From positions 4,507,964 to 4,571,963 of the forward strand of contig SSBO01000008.1 in assembly GCA_005281725.1 (NCBI GenBank): DNA of 64,000 bases, given 5' to 3'. This stretch comes from Wuchereria bancrofti (lineage: Eukaryota; Nematoda; Chromadorea; Rhabditida; Onchocercidae). The position numbers and the translations under genes are program-made. The notes under the pieces are model-generated. The model saw only the letters and a program-made list of their open reading frames with translations, was not told the DNA's origin and ran no database searches. Below, piece by piece: positions 25,683-37,786 of this stretch (positions are counted from its first letter, which is position 1; each line of letters opens with the position of its first letter).

Positions 25683-26358
25683 ATGAAGACTAGGATAATC
25701 TCTGAAGCAACAGTTCGACGCTGTCTTCTTTTACGACATCGAAATGCAACCAATTCATTTCCTAACGACACCGTTTATATTTTATCAAGAATTGCAACAG
25801 AAATTGTGAAAGAAATATTGTACAGGTGTGTTTTTCCGTTCCTAGTAATAATTTTGTTAATAATGGCGTAGTTATGTCTTAGTCTGAGTAATCGCAATTT
25901 ATTGGAAAAATGCTGCAAGTTAATATTATTAAGCCTTTCCTCATATTTTAGTAGACTGGTTATAATTCTCTAGACCATTATGGTTTTTCATGCACCTGTG
26001 AGTAAAATTTCAATCGGATTTCATTTAAGTTTATGAATTGAATCAATGCATTTTCCTTCCTGTTTAGAATTTTTATTCATTTTGATTAGTTCAACCGTTT
26101 CACTAATGGATTTGAAAATAATGGATTTGTCGCTGATTTTTGCGTCCCAATATATTGCATATCGTTTAAATGTTAAATGTATATTGTTTAAATGTATACT
26201 GCATGTCGTTTAAATGTGCAAATTTTGTCTGATTTTCAAGTTATTAATTTTGAATTTTCAGAAGTGCTACTAATGCTGAGGAAAACTGCTCGGAGCGGGT
26301 AACGCTGGAAAATTTGTATAGAATTCTTCCGCAATCTTTTTTTGATTTTAATTTGTGA
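25683..26358 (+). CDS. CENPX: CENP-X / MHF2 histone-fold protein
   Basis: Small histone-fold protein that pairs with CENP-S (MHF1) at kinetochores and with FANCM-type helicases at blocked replication forks. Two exons (25683-25825, 26262-26358) give 79 residues, against 81 in human. Landmarks are VRRCLLLRHRNATN at the start of the fold, DTVYILSRIATEIVKEILYR for the long central helix, and RVTLENLYRILPQSFFDF at the C-terminus, which lines up with human RVDVDQLEKVLPQLLLDF. Length and C-terminal motif make the call. The start follows a good acceptor, so trans-splicing is likely. Confidence 0.8.
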
Positions 26359-26846
26359 ATAATTGTCGTTTTTCTGTTTTTCTGAGTGAAATTTTTATAA
26401 AAAGTTTCTGTTTGCTTTGCTTTCTAATGAATGGTTTTTGCCTAATTATTTGGCGCTATTTGTAAATGTAAAGAAAAAAGTATATAATAATTGGTGAATT
26501 TAGTTTATCGGATTCTGCAATCTAGTACTTTCCTTTTCATTTCGTTTAAGTGCTAAGAAAATATGAAAATATGATGTTACAGCTCAATATTTAAAAACAT
26601 TCACTAATACTTATAAAAAGTTTAATGTTAGTGACCAAGGAATTGAGCCACAGAATATTATATGTAAGTTAAGGCTTATTCGAAAGGAATGATATGGTAA
26701 GTTGCTTGAATTTTATCTTTTAGTGGTAATACCAAGTTTCACAAATAGTCAGTTGAATCACTTTCGTCTTTTTTCTTTTTTTTTTATATTTAGATTGGCA
26801 ATTGTTGCAGTCGATGTGCAGTTAATTGTGAATTATCTTTAACGGC

Positions 26847-28761
26847 ATGACGGAATTGCTTCTTGATCCGGCCATCCGGACGTGGGTTTTTTTGCCGGTT
26901 ATCCTGATTACATTTCTGGTCGGAGTGTTACGGCATTATGTAGCTTTGATATTCACGAACAGGAAAAAGTTGGAGTTACAGCAAGTGCGAGATAGGTAAC
27001 TTTTCCTGTATTAAGTAAATATCAAGTGGTAATAAGCTTTTTAATAGGTTCTTCATTACCAGTAGCATTTTGTTAGTTCCGATTTCTTTCCTTTTTTAAA
27101 TCAAGTAACGTGGATGTGAAATGAAATTTATGGTATAATTCTTCAGCACTACTGTTGTGCATTTGCATGCCATATTCATCAGTTCCGAGTTTATTGGTCA
27201 TCACTTCTGTTTATTAAATCTTTCTTATCTAGTATTTCCTTACCTCTCATCCACAATTTTTAGCCAGTATTTGATACGTTCCCGATTATTGCGAGAAAAT
27301 GGGCGGTTCTTGCCAAAAGCATCGTTTAATATGCGAAAAAACTTTTTGCTAAATGAAGAAAATGGTTACATAACAAAGGTTAGGTTTTTGTCTTTTTTTT
27401 TTGAATTCATTTATTGGTGAATAATAATATTACCACTTTTTAATGCTAATATGTGATACTCAGATTACCATTTGGTATTATTTGAAATGCAATTAAGATT
27501 CATGGTAGTTATTGCATTTTGTAAAAAAATGTAGGAACAATTTTGACTGAAAACAGAAATTGTACTGGAACCAGCTATTAGGAAATTCATCAAGCAAAAT
27601 AAATTCAAAAAGTGAAATTTGTAAAGACTTAGAATGTAAACTGTTGGTGAAGTTTTAATTTGACATACATTTCGTATCAAACTGTATTGACATTAATGCT
27701 ATCACTAAAAATTCACTTTGATTTTTTAGGGCATGCGACGACCGTCACAAATGCAAAATCCCATGGCTGACCCAACAATGATGACAGATATGTTGAAGGT
27801 TTTTTCTTTATGTTGATTTTTTACTTTATATCAAGATGCATCTAATTGTTAATATTGACTTTTGTTTAAGTTTAAGCTGAAAAATTTGGACCTTCTGCAC
27901 ATCAAGATATAGCCTCAAATGTGACTTTTTTAATTCCTCAAATGTCTTTCTAAGGTTAGTGAAATAACTTTCGATCTTGTCGAAACTACATCATCTCATT
28001 TGCAAAAATGCCTTTTATCTTTGATTAGCAATTTAAAAAAGGATCTATATTGGTCAAATCACCAGTGGAAATAATGAAGTTAAGACTTAGTTGTTAATGT
28101 GCAGAATCATTAAACTTTCATAAAATCAATGCCATGATGTAATAATTTGCCATTTTACAAAATATAAATTTTACGGAAAGCCTAACCTCCTTTCTTTTCT
28201 AAAGGGTAATTTACTCAACGTTCTGCCAATGATTGTTATTGGTGGTTGGATAAATTGGACATTCAGCGGTTTCGTGACGACTCGAGTTCCATTCCCACTT
28301 ACTTTAAGGTTTAAGCCAATGCTTCAAAGAGGTTCTTCATTTTCAGAATTTATCCTTAAAAATCACACGGCTTTTTTAATCCAGTTTCAGACAAAATCCA
28401 AACCCGAAAGAAAAAGAAACTATGAAATTCGGGAGTGGAATTAAAATTTCAAATTGCTAAGCAAAATTCTCGAGGTTAAATTAAATTCATCGATATCAGT
28501 ACAAATTTCTCAGGAATAGAACTAGCATCACTGGACGCTGCATGGGTATCATCTGCCTCATGGTACTTCCTAAATGTTTTTGGTCTGCGAGCAATCTATA
28601 CTTTGGTACTGGGTGAAAATAATGCAGCCGATCAGTCCCGAATGATGGAAGAACAGATGAGCGGTGCAGCAATGGCAATGCCACAAGATCCAAAGCAAGC
28701 CTTTAAAGCAGAATGGGAAGCTCTTCAGATGACAACACATCAGTTCATATTGAATAAGTAA
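26847..28761 (+). CDS. emc-3: ER membrane protein complex subunit 3 (EMC3/TMEM111)
   Basis: Core insertase-like (YidC/Oxa1 superfamily) subunit of the ER membrane complex that inserts tail-anchored and multipass proteins. Exons 26847-26995, 27264-27378, 27730-27798, 28205-28331 and 28514-28761 give 235 residues. Clear matches are [103 protein letters not shown] and [20 protein letters not shown]. Human EMC3 has 261 residues and the cytosolic tail after HQF is missing here: the frame stops at ILNK. The stop overlaps a donor-like aa|gtaatt, and an acceptor near 29780 (ttctcag|GCTACTG) would add about 12 residues (KLLLKDFFGCCPL), so an extra last exon is possible. Confidence 0.92.
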
Positions 28762-29390
28762 TTCCTGTTGTATTTACAAGATTTTACAAGAAATGAAGGA
28801 TATAGATTTTGCGGGATGATATAGAAGTGTTTTTGTTAAGTTCTTTTAAAATTTTGTTAATTCCTAAATCCGAGCTCTAGCAAATGCTTAAGCAGCTTGT
28901 TTAAGACTAGGAGACTTTACTTCTTAGAAATATAAAATCACTAGTAATGTTAGATCAGTTGTTATGCAATTTTTTGTGATGATTCCCAATTTTTTAATGT
29001 TAATTTTATACAATTCCTCTAAGTGAAATTTTCTATCATTCTGGTCTATATTAATGATATTCATTTTAGCCTATGAACTTGTATGCATTGAGCAATGTAT
29101 CTAAAACATTCTATTTCATTTATGAACACTTCTAATTACGTTAATCCTGAGCAACAAATAATTCATGATATGGATTTGTGCAAAATTTTAATTGTCACAA
29201 AATTATATCAAAAGCTTATCAAAGGACAGCGGAAGTATTATTAATAATCAAGGGAAAAATCTAGAAGAATCACTGATACAATGAGTCAGTGTAACAATAT
29301 AAATTGTTCACTAAATCCAAATTTAATCTGAACCTCATCGGCGCGTTCCATTTAGACAACATGGAACATTCCCAATAATCCATCTGCTTC
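28762..29390. other. Convergent 3' intergenic region, nothing recognised
   Basis: Lies between the 3' ends of emc-3 (+) and the MAIP1-like gene (-). AT-rich with no coding segment that I could support. Confidence 0.4.
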
Positions 29391-32380
29391 TTACGGGTAA
29401 TCAAAGAAATTGATTCGGGTAACTTTCCACATCCCAAGTGGGTTTAGAATTCTCGATAATCTAGAAATAATCTTCGTTTCCTTCAGAAATACTTCATGCA
29501 GATTTCCCATTGATTCCCTTTTTAGATTGCATTATCGGTGGAAAATATAAAAGTAATAATGAAAGAAAAAAAAAAGAAAATTAAAAGTACATGGAAAACA
29601 GATGAAACACATAAAGCAAAATGAAAAGGTCATCCTTTTGATAATCTTTTATTTCGACACTGCATATTTCTTCCTTCATCCTAAGTATGATATCAAGTTT
29701 TTTTTTCTAACTTGCGCTTATTTCATTACAAGATTCGCTTTTCATGCTTTCCTCATTTCTGCTTCCTCTCTTTTCTCAGGCTACTGTTGAAGGATTTCTT
29801 CGGCTGTTGTCCATTATAGCATGTAAAAAACTTACGTGATGTTGCAGATGAGCAAACTTCCAGAAGGTGATATCCTTAGCAAACGCTCAATACTTTCATT
29901 TTCATTGATATTGCTCTTCTTGATGTAAATGATAGCTTGTGAATAAAAAGCTCGATGTTTTAATGGAAAAAATGACTTTAATCCAGAAGCTGCAATAATC
30001 ATATCTGACTGTTCCCAATTAATTACACTTGTGTTCAGAAATTAGCAATGTTAGAACTTCAGAAAATGGTTTAGAATCAAAGAAGTATTAGGGTGCAGAT
30101 TCGATTCAAGTATCCACAGGAAACAATAATTCATTTTAAGTTCATCAAAAATTGCGAAGTTTTATTCACTATAATCATGTCAAGGAGACATTACTATAAG
30201 TTACGGGTCATATATAGCAAAAAGAATTCCAAATTTCTACTTAGGATACTAGAAACTTTTCGTAACTTTATCATCACCTGATTTTAATTTTGCAACAACT
30301 TTACGGAAGGGTGCATACGAAAAATAAACTATTAATTCTTCTACTTCTGGTTTGGCTTGAGAAATCAGAAAATCAAACAAAGACATTCTCCAAAGAAAAA
30401 TCGTAAGTGATGATGCATGTTTGCGTTCTTAGTAGTATGCTAAAAAAAACGCACTCTTTGGTTGTACTTTGCCACATGTATAAGAGGAATCGATGACGGA
30501 ACAAATAACATCGTTAATAGAGAATTGCAATCTTTCGAAATCTTCCATATTAAATGGATCGAATCGCGTTTGCAATTCAGAAACAGCTTCATCAATCATA
30601 ATCCTTCTTAAATTACCCCAGTCTCCATGACGAATATAACCCGCACATAAGATAGCAGCCTAGAAAGAATCCTATTGATTGATATGATGAAGTAAAGAGA
30701 TGCTATGTTAGAGTTGTGAGTATACGATCAATAATTTTTAAAACAATAATGCTATATTTCAAGTTTTATAAGATAAGGTAAAAAGATTCTCGATGCATTT
30801 CTAGTGGTAGTTCGTGTGATCATGAATCGTTCATTGGAATTTTTTTTTTTTAATGGCTATAAGGGAGGCATTTTGCAACTACAACTATCAATTATGCATC
30901 AAAAACTAATATTATGACTTTTTAATAACATCAATTGTTGATAATCATTGTATTCATACAGCTCTAAACAGAAACCTATTACAAAGACTAAAGGTTCTTC
31001 ATTTTTAGCTTAGGAACTAGTTTCGATAAAATTTTAATAGCAATAAAAAGTGAAAATTTTAAAACGGAAAGTCTGAAAAGACAAAATTACAGTTATAAAT
31101 TACAGCTACGAGCCTTGAAAAATCTAAGTCAACTTAGATAGGAACTTTATAAAGTGCTAAAACTTTGAAAATGATATATTTACTGAGAAATCTCTTCTTA
31201 CCCCCACTTATAGTTTCATATGTTTCATATCTCTCCATTCTAAAATTAACTGGTACAAGATTGACCTGCTTCTAAAAATAATCATGAAACTCCCAGGTTA
31301 AGGTTTCTAAAAATAATCATGAAACTCTCAGGTTGTATTCAACTTTTTCTGGCTAAAGCTTCTTTTTAATTGAAAATATAATCTATAATTAAGAATGAAT
31401 TCATAAAAATTCGAGAGAAAAAAATTTTTGCTCGAACCAATTTTTATGTAAGTGGCTTTATTATATTATCAACTGATATTACCTGTATTGCTCCATTGAG
31501 AAAGCCTTTAACAGTGAATTCTTTTTCGAAAAAGTGTCGATAACGAAATTGAGCAAAAACATTTCCCAACCTTCGATTTAAATCAAAAACCGGTACTACA
31601 GATTTATCTTCCTCCAGCAGAATAAATGGTTTATTGGAATTTTTTGATATGCTTATCTCTGATATCTGGAAAATATATTTTTCATTAAATTAAAACAACC
31701 AAATCTCATACATAATGAATTAACTCATCACTTCATACTAATCACTTAATGATTTCGAATATACTAATTGGAATGCAGTTACTTTTTTTTTAATATGATC
31801 ACCAGCTAAAGCTGTCAAAGATTACATATTTCTTACTCACCTGCTGTACATGGTACGACTTAATTTCCAATTAATGGATGAGTCAAGTTAAAAGAAATCT
31901 TTGGGTAACAAAAAGACAAAATGTTTGTATAAATTAAGAAAACAATTACATGAGGAAACTAAATAAAATTAAGTCAACATAAAACATCTTCCATTACGAT
32001 GGATTGATAACCCTACGAAGAAACAATGGCGATGACAAGTCCATTTTCATCCACGATATTTGTAAAGCACTTTGAATCAAACTAAATAAAAACAACTATT
32101 TTAAGTTAATTAAATCGTTTTAATTATTGATCCATTTTTCAATATGGTCAAGATGCCACCTACCATTTAATCTCACGCAGTTTTCAACCTTACGTTTACG
32201 ACACTGATCCATCATGTCAACAGGTAAAACGAATAAAATTAATGACAGTATACAATGTGTAAAAAAATTAAACAATCACACCTGATGATCAGAAACTGAA
32301 GGTTGAGCAAAGCTTGAAAATTTCTGGAAAACGGTTTGACATCTTACATTCGTCAAAGGAGAAGCAATAATACGAAACAT
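29391..32380 (-). CDS. MAIP1: MAIP1-like mitochondrial matrix protein (Tim44-like fold)
   Basis: MAIP1 helps sort a subunit of the mitochondrial calcium uniporter past the m-AAA protease. The first exon (32380-32282) encodes a typical presequence, MFRIIASPLTNVRCQTVFQK, free of acids. The best exon is 31665-31483, with RLGNVFAQFRYRHFFEKEF and FTVKGFLNGAIQ, joined in phase to the exon starting at 30659 (AGYIRHGDWGNLRRIMIDEA, SELQTRFD). A later exon ending at 29836 has LKSFFPLKHRAFYSQAIIYI, and the last (29460-29391) reads NPLGMWKVTRINFFDYP, lining up with the C-terminal PDWTIARIEH of human MAIP1. Exons between 32203 and 32040, and between 30470 and 30000, are only partly resolved. MRPL45 or another Tim44-domain protein is the main alternative. 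Confidence 0.65.
31272..31342. repeat. Two-copy tandem repeat in a MAIP1-like intron
   Basis: The phrase ttctaaaaataatcatgaaactc(c/t)caggtt occurs twice head to tail, with a period of about 37 bases. Confidence 0.6.
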
Positions 32381-34228
32381 AGCTTAAAATTATTTCAAAA
32401 ACACCTTCACCATCATATCTCCTGGAAAATAATTAAATTTTAATTTCTCAGTCCAAACTTAATTTTCCTATTTTTTAACTCGTTGATTTAATTGCAGTAA
32501 CAACCGCAAGCTCCAATTCATTATTAAAAACTTCAGTCCAACGCTACTAATTACTTAATTAATCACTCCTAGCATATTCCATATTTCGAAAAAAAAATTA
32601 CTCCCTTACTAGCCTCTCCTTTAAGAGATTAATAATGTAAGGAAGCTTCGAAAATGAAAAACTCAAATCAAAAAACCAGTAAATTATCAGCTTCTATCAC
32701 ATAACCTTGACACTCTTTGGACGATCTCATCAGTGCATAGGTTTGTAAAACTAGTAACATATTAGCCTCAAATTTCCTACTTCCTTATATCTCGAAACTA
32801 GTAACTGTGCCATAATTATTAGATTTCCAAAAGCATCCAATCAGCTAATTAAATAATCAAATCTATCCAACAAATTACTTCAAAATACTAGAAAACAGCA
32901 TGACTTTTTGCTTTGACTGATCTCCCCCGTCTTATTCCGTAAAATTGCTTGAATTTTGCAGTAGAGAGCGCTATCACCACATACTGTTTTATTTTACACT
33001 CTTAATTACTTAATTGAGATGATCCCATTTCGTACCTCAGTACAGTCTTCTTCCGTACCGAACTTATTTAGTAGTAGCTTGATCGATATTACAAGTCGAG
33101 TATGATATATGAAGAGTAGACAGGGAATTTTACCGATGTTCGACACATCTCAAATCAACTTATTTTTACTTCAACATTTTTTAATGAAGCGCACCCAAAA
33201 ACACTGAGGTATTTCCATTAATTAGCAACCAATACAAAGCAAGATCATTAGAAAAAAAAATGAAACATTTGGAAGGAATACGGTAATATAAAGGTCAGGC
33301 AATCAGCATGATTAAATGCTGATAGGAGTTGGTGATAATCCCTGACGATAATTTTGCAGCCCTTTAAAATTCCTTTCCTATTTTAAACAAACCTCAGATT
33401 TTGTTTCTGTTGAAACTTTATAAAGAAAAAATCATATAAAAGGATAAAATATCCGACATGAAATTTCGACAATAAAATTTTGGAATGCGCAAAAGAAAAA
33501 GATAGAATATCCGAAGTCAAAAAAAACACACATACAAAAAAAGTTCCATGACAAAAATAAGCGAGATTAAAATTAACAGCTTAAAAAAAATGCATGAAAA
33601 AAAGAAAAAAAAAACCGTTGCCTTTAATCTTCTTCACTCTTACTTCTTGTATTTTTTCTTTTCCTGAAATCAGCTTTCAATTTGATTTCGAAAAAGACTA
33701 TTCGAAGAATGAACTGTCCTATGTCTTCATTTCTCAAAGTCAATTACATCAAAATCAGTCAATTCAAAGTCAGATCTATTGGTGCACCCAATTTGACCTA
33801 CCTAACTTCTTTCTTGTTTTCTCAAATGATAAATGTATTGTTTAGATTGATTATGAATTAAATGAATCAACTAATCAACTGGAATTATAAAATAGCTATT
33901 GAGAACTGGTGATACCATAAATAACCCACGACTATAGCTTCGAAAACTTATATTATAGCGAATATGATATGATAATGATAATGATGCGTCAAACTGATCA
34001 ACATAATGGATTTATTCACGAAGATCAGTTGACATGTTTATCTTAGTAACGAATATTTCCCTAGAATAATGTAACTAAAATGATTCAAACTAAACATTAT
34101 TATGAATGCAACTAGAATTGCTACTGTAATTTCACTTGTTACAAACTGAATTTCAAACGCGATTTCTTTTAATCTACACAAACAAAACATTAGTAATCAA
34201 ATGTATATCTGAAAAAGAAAATACATAC
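32381..34228. other. Intergenic region, 5' of the MAIP1-like gene and 3' of the HMG gene
   Basis: AT-rich. It should contain the unresolved 3' exon(s) and UTR of the HMG-box gene; a candidate acceptor near 33882 (ttataattccag) would add three residues and stop. An 83-codon plus-strand ORF at 33594-33845 begins in an A-rich tract and was not accepted as a gene. Confidence 0.35.
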
Positions 34229-34739
34229 CGCTTCATATCGCTGCTTATCTTGGCTCGCCATTTTCTCGTACTTGCTCTTATCTTTTACCTTGCCCCATTC
34301 AACACCTGCTGCTTTGCTCACATCAATAACAGACATGCCAGGCTTCGCTATACGAGATCTATTTTCCAGCAACCAGAACATGTAAGCTGACTTGGCTCGC
34401 TTCGGTGCATTCGGATCCTACAAAAACATCTTGAAAAATACGAAAATAGGAAATGGACTGAAAATAAAACATATCATGTCATCATTAGACTTAGTTTAGT
34501 CTATTAATGACCGATATGTTAGTACTTATATTTGTAGTAATTATAGTACTTATGTGCTTATAGTACTCATTCACACTAACTAACTGTCTTGCTTAACTGC
34601 TACAACAAGTCTAAATTAATGGGAATAAAAAAAAAAGCTAACTTACTTTGACCTTCTTCGTCTTCTTTTGCTTTGATGTTGATGCTCCGCTTGACCTTTT
34701 ACTTGACTTTTTTGATCCCTTCGGCCCTGTCTTAGCCAT
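34229..34739 (-). CDS. Short single HMG-box DNA-binding protein, 3' end unresolved
   Basis: HMG-box proteins bend DNA and bind chromatin in the nucleus. Exon 1 (34739-34647) encodes a basic N-terminus, MAKTGPKGSKKSSKRSSGAS and KQKKTKKVK. Exon 2 (34417-34229) begins DPNAPKRAKSAYMFWLLENR, continues KPGMSVIDVSKAAGVEWGKV, and ends DKQRYEA at a donor (gcg|gtatgt). The DPNAPKR-SAY start resembles both HMGB proteins and the HMG box of SSRP1, but the tiny N-terminus and absence of upstream domains point to a free-standing protein like C. elegans HMG-1.1. The last exon was not identified, so the final helix end and stop are missing from the span given. The start ATG lacks an obvious adjacent acceptor. 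Confidence 0.75.
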
Positions 34740-35754
34740 GATGATGAATGTTAGTCGTACGGTAAGTAGTAAGATGTAAACTTGAAAAACCTGAAATTCC
34801 TCATAAAAAAAATGAATTTCTATGAATCTGTCTATGAAACTTTTATGAACTGGACATTTTTTTCTTGAATTGGACGAAAGAAACAGTGCACGAAGATCAT
34901 ATCTTTCAAAGATTGCTACCGTACAGCAGATATTAATTAAGAATTACAATGTATTAGGTCAAATTGGTTAATCCCAACATAAGAACAAAATAAGACAGGA
35001 AAAGAAAAATGAATTTGAGGTGGACAAGATGATTTGAATTACCCCTCTCTCTCTTTTCCTTTCTCTTTCTCTCCCTCTCCTACTAATAACGATGACTAAT
35101 TGTAAGCAGTAAAATGTTACGCTGAGTTTACAGATTGATTTAAGAACGGAAATGTTTCAATATTAAATTGTCTGAAACTAAAACTAAACTCTATAAATTT
35201 GAGCTAAATTGAATGATCCCTATTTCTGCTGTTAATAACGATGACCAATTGTAACCAACTAATGAGAAGAAAGTGACATCTAAGAATTTGATGATGAATG
35301 GAAGATAAAATGAAATGTAGCAAAAGTATTCTCGAATTTATATCCCTAACTAATGGTACTAACATTTAATACCCGCCTAAAAAGGAAGCAAAAAAAAAAG
35401 AAAAGGAGAGAAATACCGCCCAAGAAAGAACAAAAACCGCTCAATTAAAGAGGAAGAAAATGGAATAAATTGATAGAAGAGAAAATGAAAGAAATTGTGG
35501 ACTATGTGCAAAATGCAAAATGACAACAATAAAAATATTATGAGTTAGGTAGAGATTCGATGGATTATACAGTAAGAGAAATGTAGAAATTTAAGAGAAA
35601 AGCAAATGGAAGATAGCAGTTTGTATGAGAGATTTAAAGAAATCAGATATTTTATATAGGAAGCAATGGATGATCTCTTCTTGCTCACATATCTCATATT
35701 AGATATATTCGAGTGACCAATATAATGACCAGTAACCAGTAACAATAGTATACG

Positions 35755-35844
35755 CACACAAACACACGTACACACACACACACACATACACACACACACA
35801 CATACACACACACACACATACACACACACACATATACACACACA
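35755..35844. repeat. (CA)n microsatellite with CATA interruptions
   Basis: About 90 bases of almost pure CA dinucleotide, broken at several points by a TA step. The opposite strand reads as a spurious Cys/Val-rich frame. Confidence 0.95.
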
Positions 35845-36084
35845 GCCTTAGACTAAAGCTAGTGAAATTACTATTGGCGGGTTAATATTTCTTTCCTATA
35901 CAATGTCTTCCTCTCATGACAATGTGACCAAAGGAAATCGAATATTTGACCATTTTCCAGCAATGAATTGATTTTATGCAATTCTTATTAGAGTAATTCT
36001 ATCTATACAATCTACCACTTTTCATCGTATATTTGTATTAAATGGAAAGATCATAGAGCTGTGACATTAGCGCATTTTTGTTAT

Positions 36085-36290
36085 ATGCTTTTTATTAAAA
36101 ATTTAGCATAACTTTGATAAAAATTCTATGTAAATTTATCAAAAATAAGACATGATTTTTTGCAAAAATATAGCATAAATTTATTAAAAATTCCGCACAA
36201 ATTGATCAAAAATTGAGCACAATTTTTTGCTAAAATGCAACGTAAACACACACTAAAAATGCAGCGTAAATTTATCAAAAAATGTAGTTT
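36085..36290. repeat. Degenerate A/T-rich tandem repeats (about 35 bases)
   Basis: Repeated variants of aaaatttatcaaaaat and (t/a)agcataa(a/c)ttt alternate five or six times, with poorly conserved spacing. Copies include (gtaaatttatcaaaaat), (gcataaatttattaaaaatt) and (gcacaaattgatcaaaaatt). Confidence 0.6.
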
Positions 36291-36460
36291 TAAATTTGTC
36301 GAAAAGACAAAGTTTTATTTTATTTAAAATGCAATTAAAATTATAGTGTAATGTTTGCTGAAAGATACATACAAGATAATATCAAACATAAAAAATTCCG
36401 CAAAAGAAAAAGAAAAGAAGCGGATCATTGTGCTGAAGGAAAAATGAGGGAATATAATGT

Positions 36461-36502
36461 GAATAATTCATTCCGGAAGCACTTCGCCGGAATGGATTAT
36501 TC
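36461..36502. repeat. Imperfect inverted repeat (hairpin), 16-base arms
   Basis: gaataattcattccgg is followed after 10 bases by ccggaatggattattc, its reverse complement with one mismatch. A further (ggaatgaataattc) follows shortly after. The GC-rich tip stands out from its AT-rich surroundings. Confidence 0.8.
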
Positions 36503-37786
36503 AGGAATGAATAATTCTAATATCTCAAAATTTATGTTATAATTTGGTGCAGCAAATTATATAATACTTACAAAAATAAAAATTGGACTCAGAAAATTGT
36601 TGTAAATTGTAGCATCTTGACTAATAATTAATCCAAGAAGAAAGTTCGTAAAGATCAGAAGTCATAAAGGGATAAAATAAGCACCGTGCAAACCATTTCA
36701 AAATCGTCAAACTGTACTTTTAGGGATTATTGAATAAAAAATAATTTAAAACAATAATCTGATTTTAATTGTGAACAGAATGATCCAAGTAACCATTAGA
36801 TACTATGAAGTCAATTGCCGCCAAATGAATCAGTAGAAAAAGTTTCAGGTAACCATGCAATGGATGTACACTATTGTCACATTTTGTCAACAATAAAATC
36901 ATCTTACTATGGTCGCATGAGTAAGTGAATGTTATGCAGTAATTTATCCATTAACATAAGTTATGTATGTGACATGCATATTGACAGATAATTAATTGAT
37001 TAATTCCTTCGATAGGACAAGAAACATAGTTGAAGTTTACTTGTAGATAACTTTATTTGTAGCTTTATAAGTAATAACTTTCACACTATAACAAAAAATT
37101 GAACAATATTCATTTGCATTTCATTCTAAATCGTGTTATTTACTTCGAAGGTTATAATCCCACAATTTTTTTTTTGCTTTTTTTATTTGAAATTATTTAC
37201 AAATAATATTTGTATAATTTAAAATATGCATTTACAAAAAGGAAGCAAAAATATTGCAAGCGGAAGGATTATAACTGTTTGCCAGACAGCACAATTTTCT
37301 GAAATATCACTTATTGATTTTTTAGATGTTTTATCAATACGAGACAATTTCAATTCTATTTCATTATTTAGGTTATTCTATATACTTTGCTCATATTACC
37401 CACAAATCTAACTCTATTTTCTTGGCTAAGTAACAGAAAAAAAAATATTGTCCTTAATTTAAATATTGTTAGTTCCATTTAATTGCTGAAACTTCTAAGA
37501 GCACTAATCTGTGAAGATTTTAATATTAATGAAATTATTATGAAATTTTTTGGCTATCATTGAAAAGAATTTTGTGCTAATGAAAAAATTAGTTAAAAGC
37601 CTTACGGAATAATTGCTTGTCATTGCTTTTGTCGCAATTATTTCTTCTATACAACTGAAATTTCAGCTAATGGTATCAAAATAAATATCGAAAAAAAAAA
37701 GGTACTTATATCAAAAAAATTATTATATCTTGAAATATGAATAAAAATAAACAGAATGGACAAAGTAATATTCCTGAAAAGTTACT

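Larger units (their letters stand above)
34740..37077. other. Long repeat-rich intergenic region
   Basis: No gene could be supported. It contains pyrimidine/purine-biased stretches (35040-35080, 35385-35480), a long CA microsatellite, a block of degenerate A/T-rich repeats and a hairpin, listed separately. It marks the change from the conserved housekeeping cluster to the duplicated accessory region. Confidence 0.5.

Noticed and set aside
33594..33845. 83-codon plus-strand ORF with an apparent hydrophobic leader
   Set aside because: Starts inside a poly-A tract, has no splice or trans-splice context, and its composition (Phe/Ser/Lys/Ile) is what random AT-rich frames give.
35545..35841. 98-codon Cys/Val-rich minus-strand frame
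   Set aside because: It is only the translation of the CA microsatellite and its flank.
35755..35844. Possible CRISPR-like or spaced repeat array
   Set aside because: It is a simple dinucleotide microsatellite; other tandem arrays in the window also lack unique spacers.
36351..36542. 63-codon plus-strand frame with a Lys/Arg-rich start
   Set aside because: It runs through the hairpin and A-rich repeats, with no acceptor or conservation evidence.
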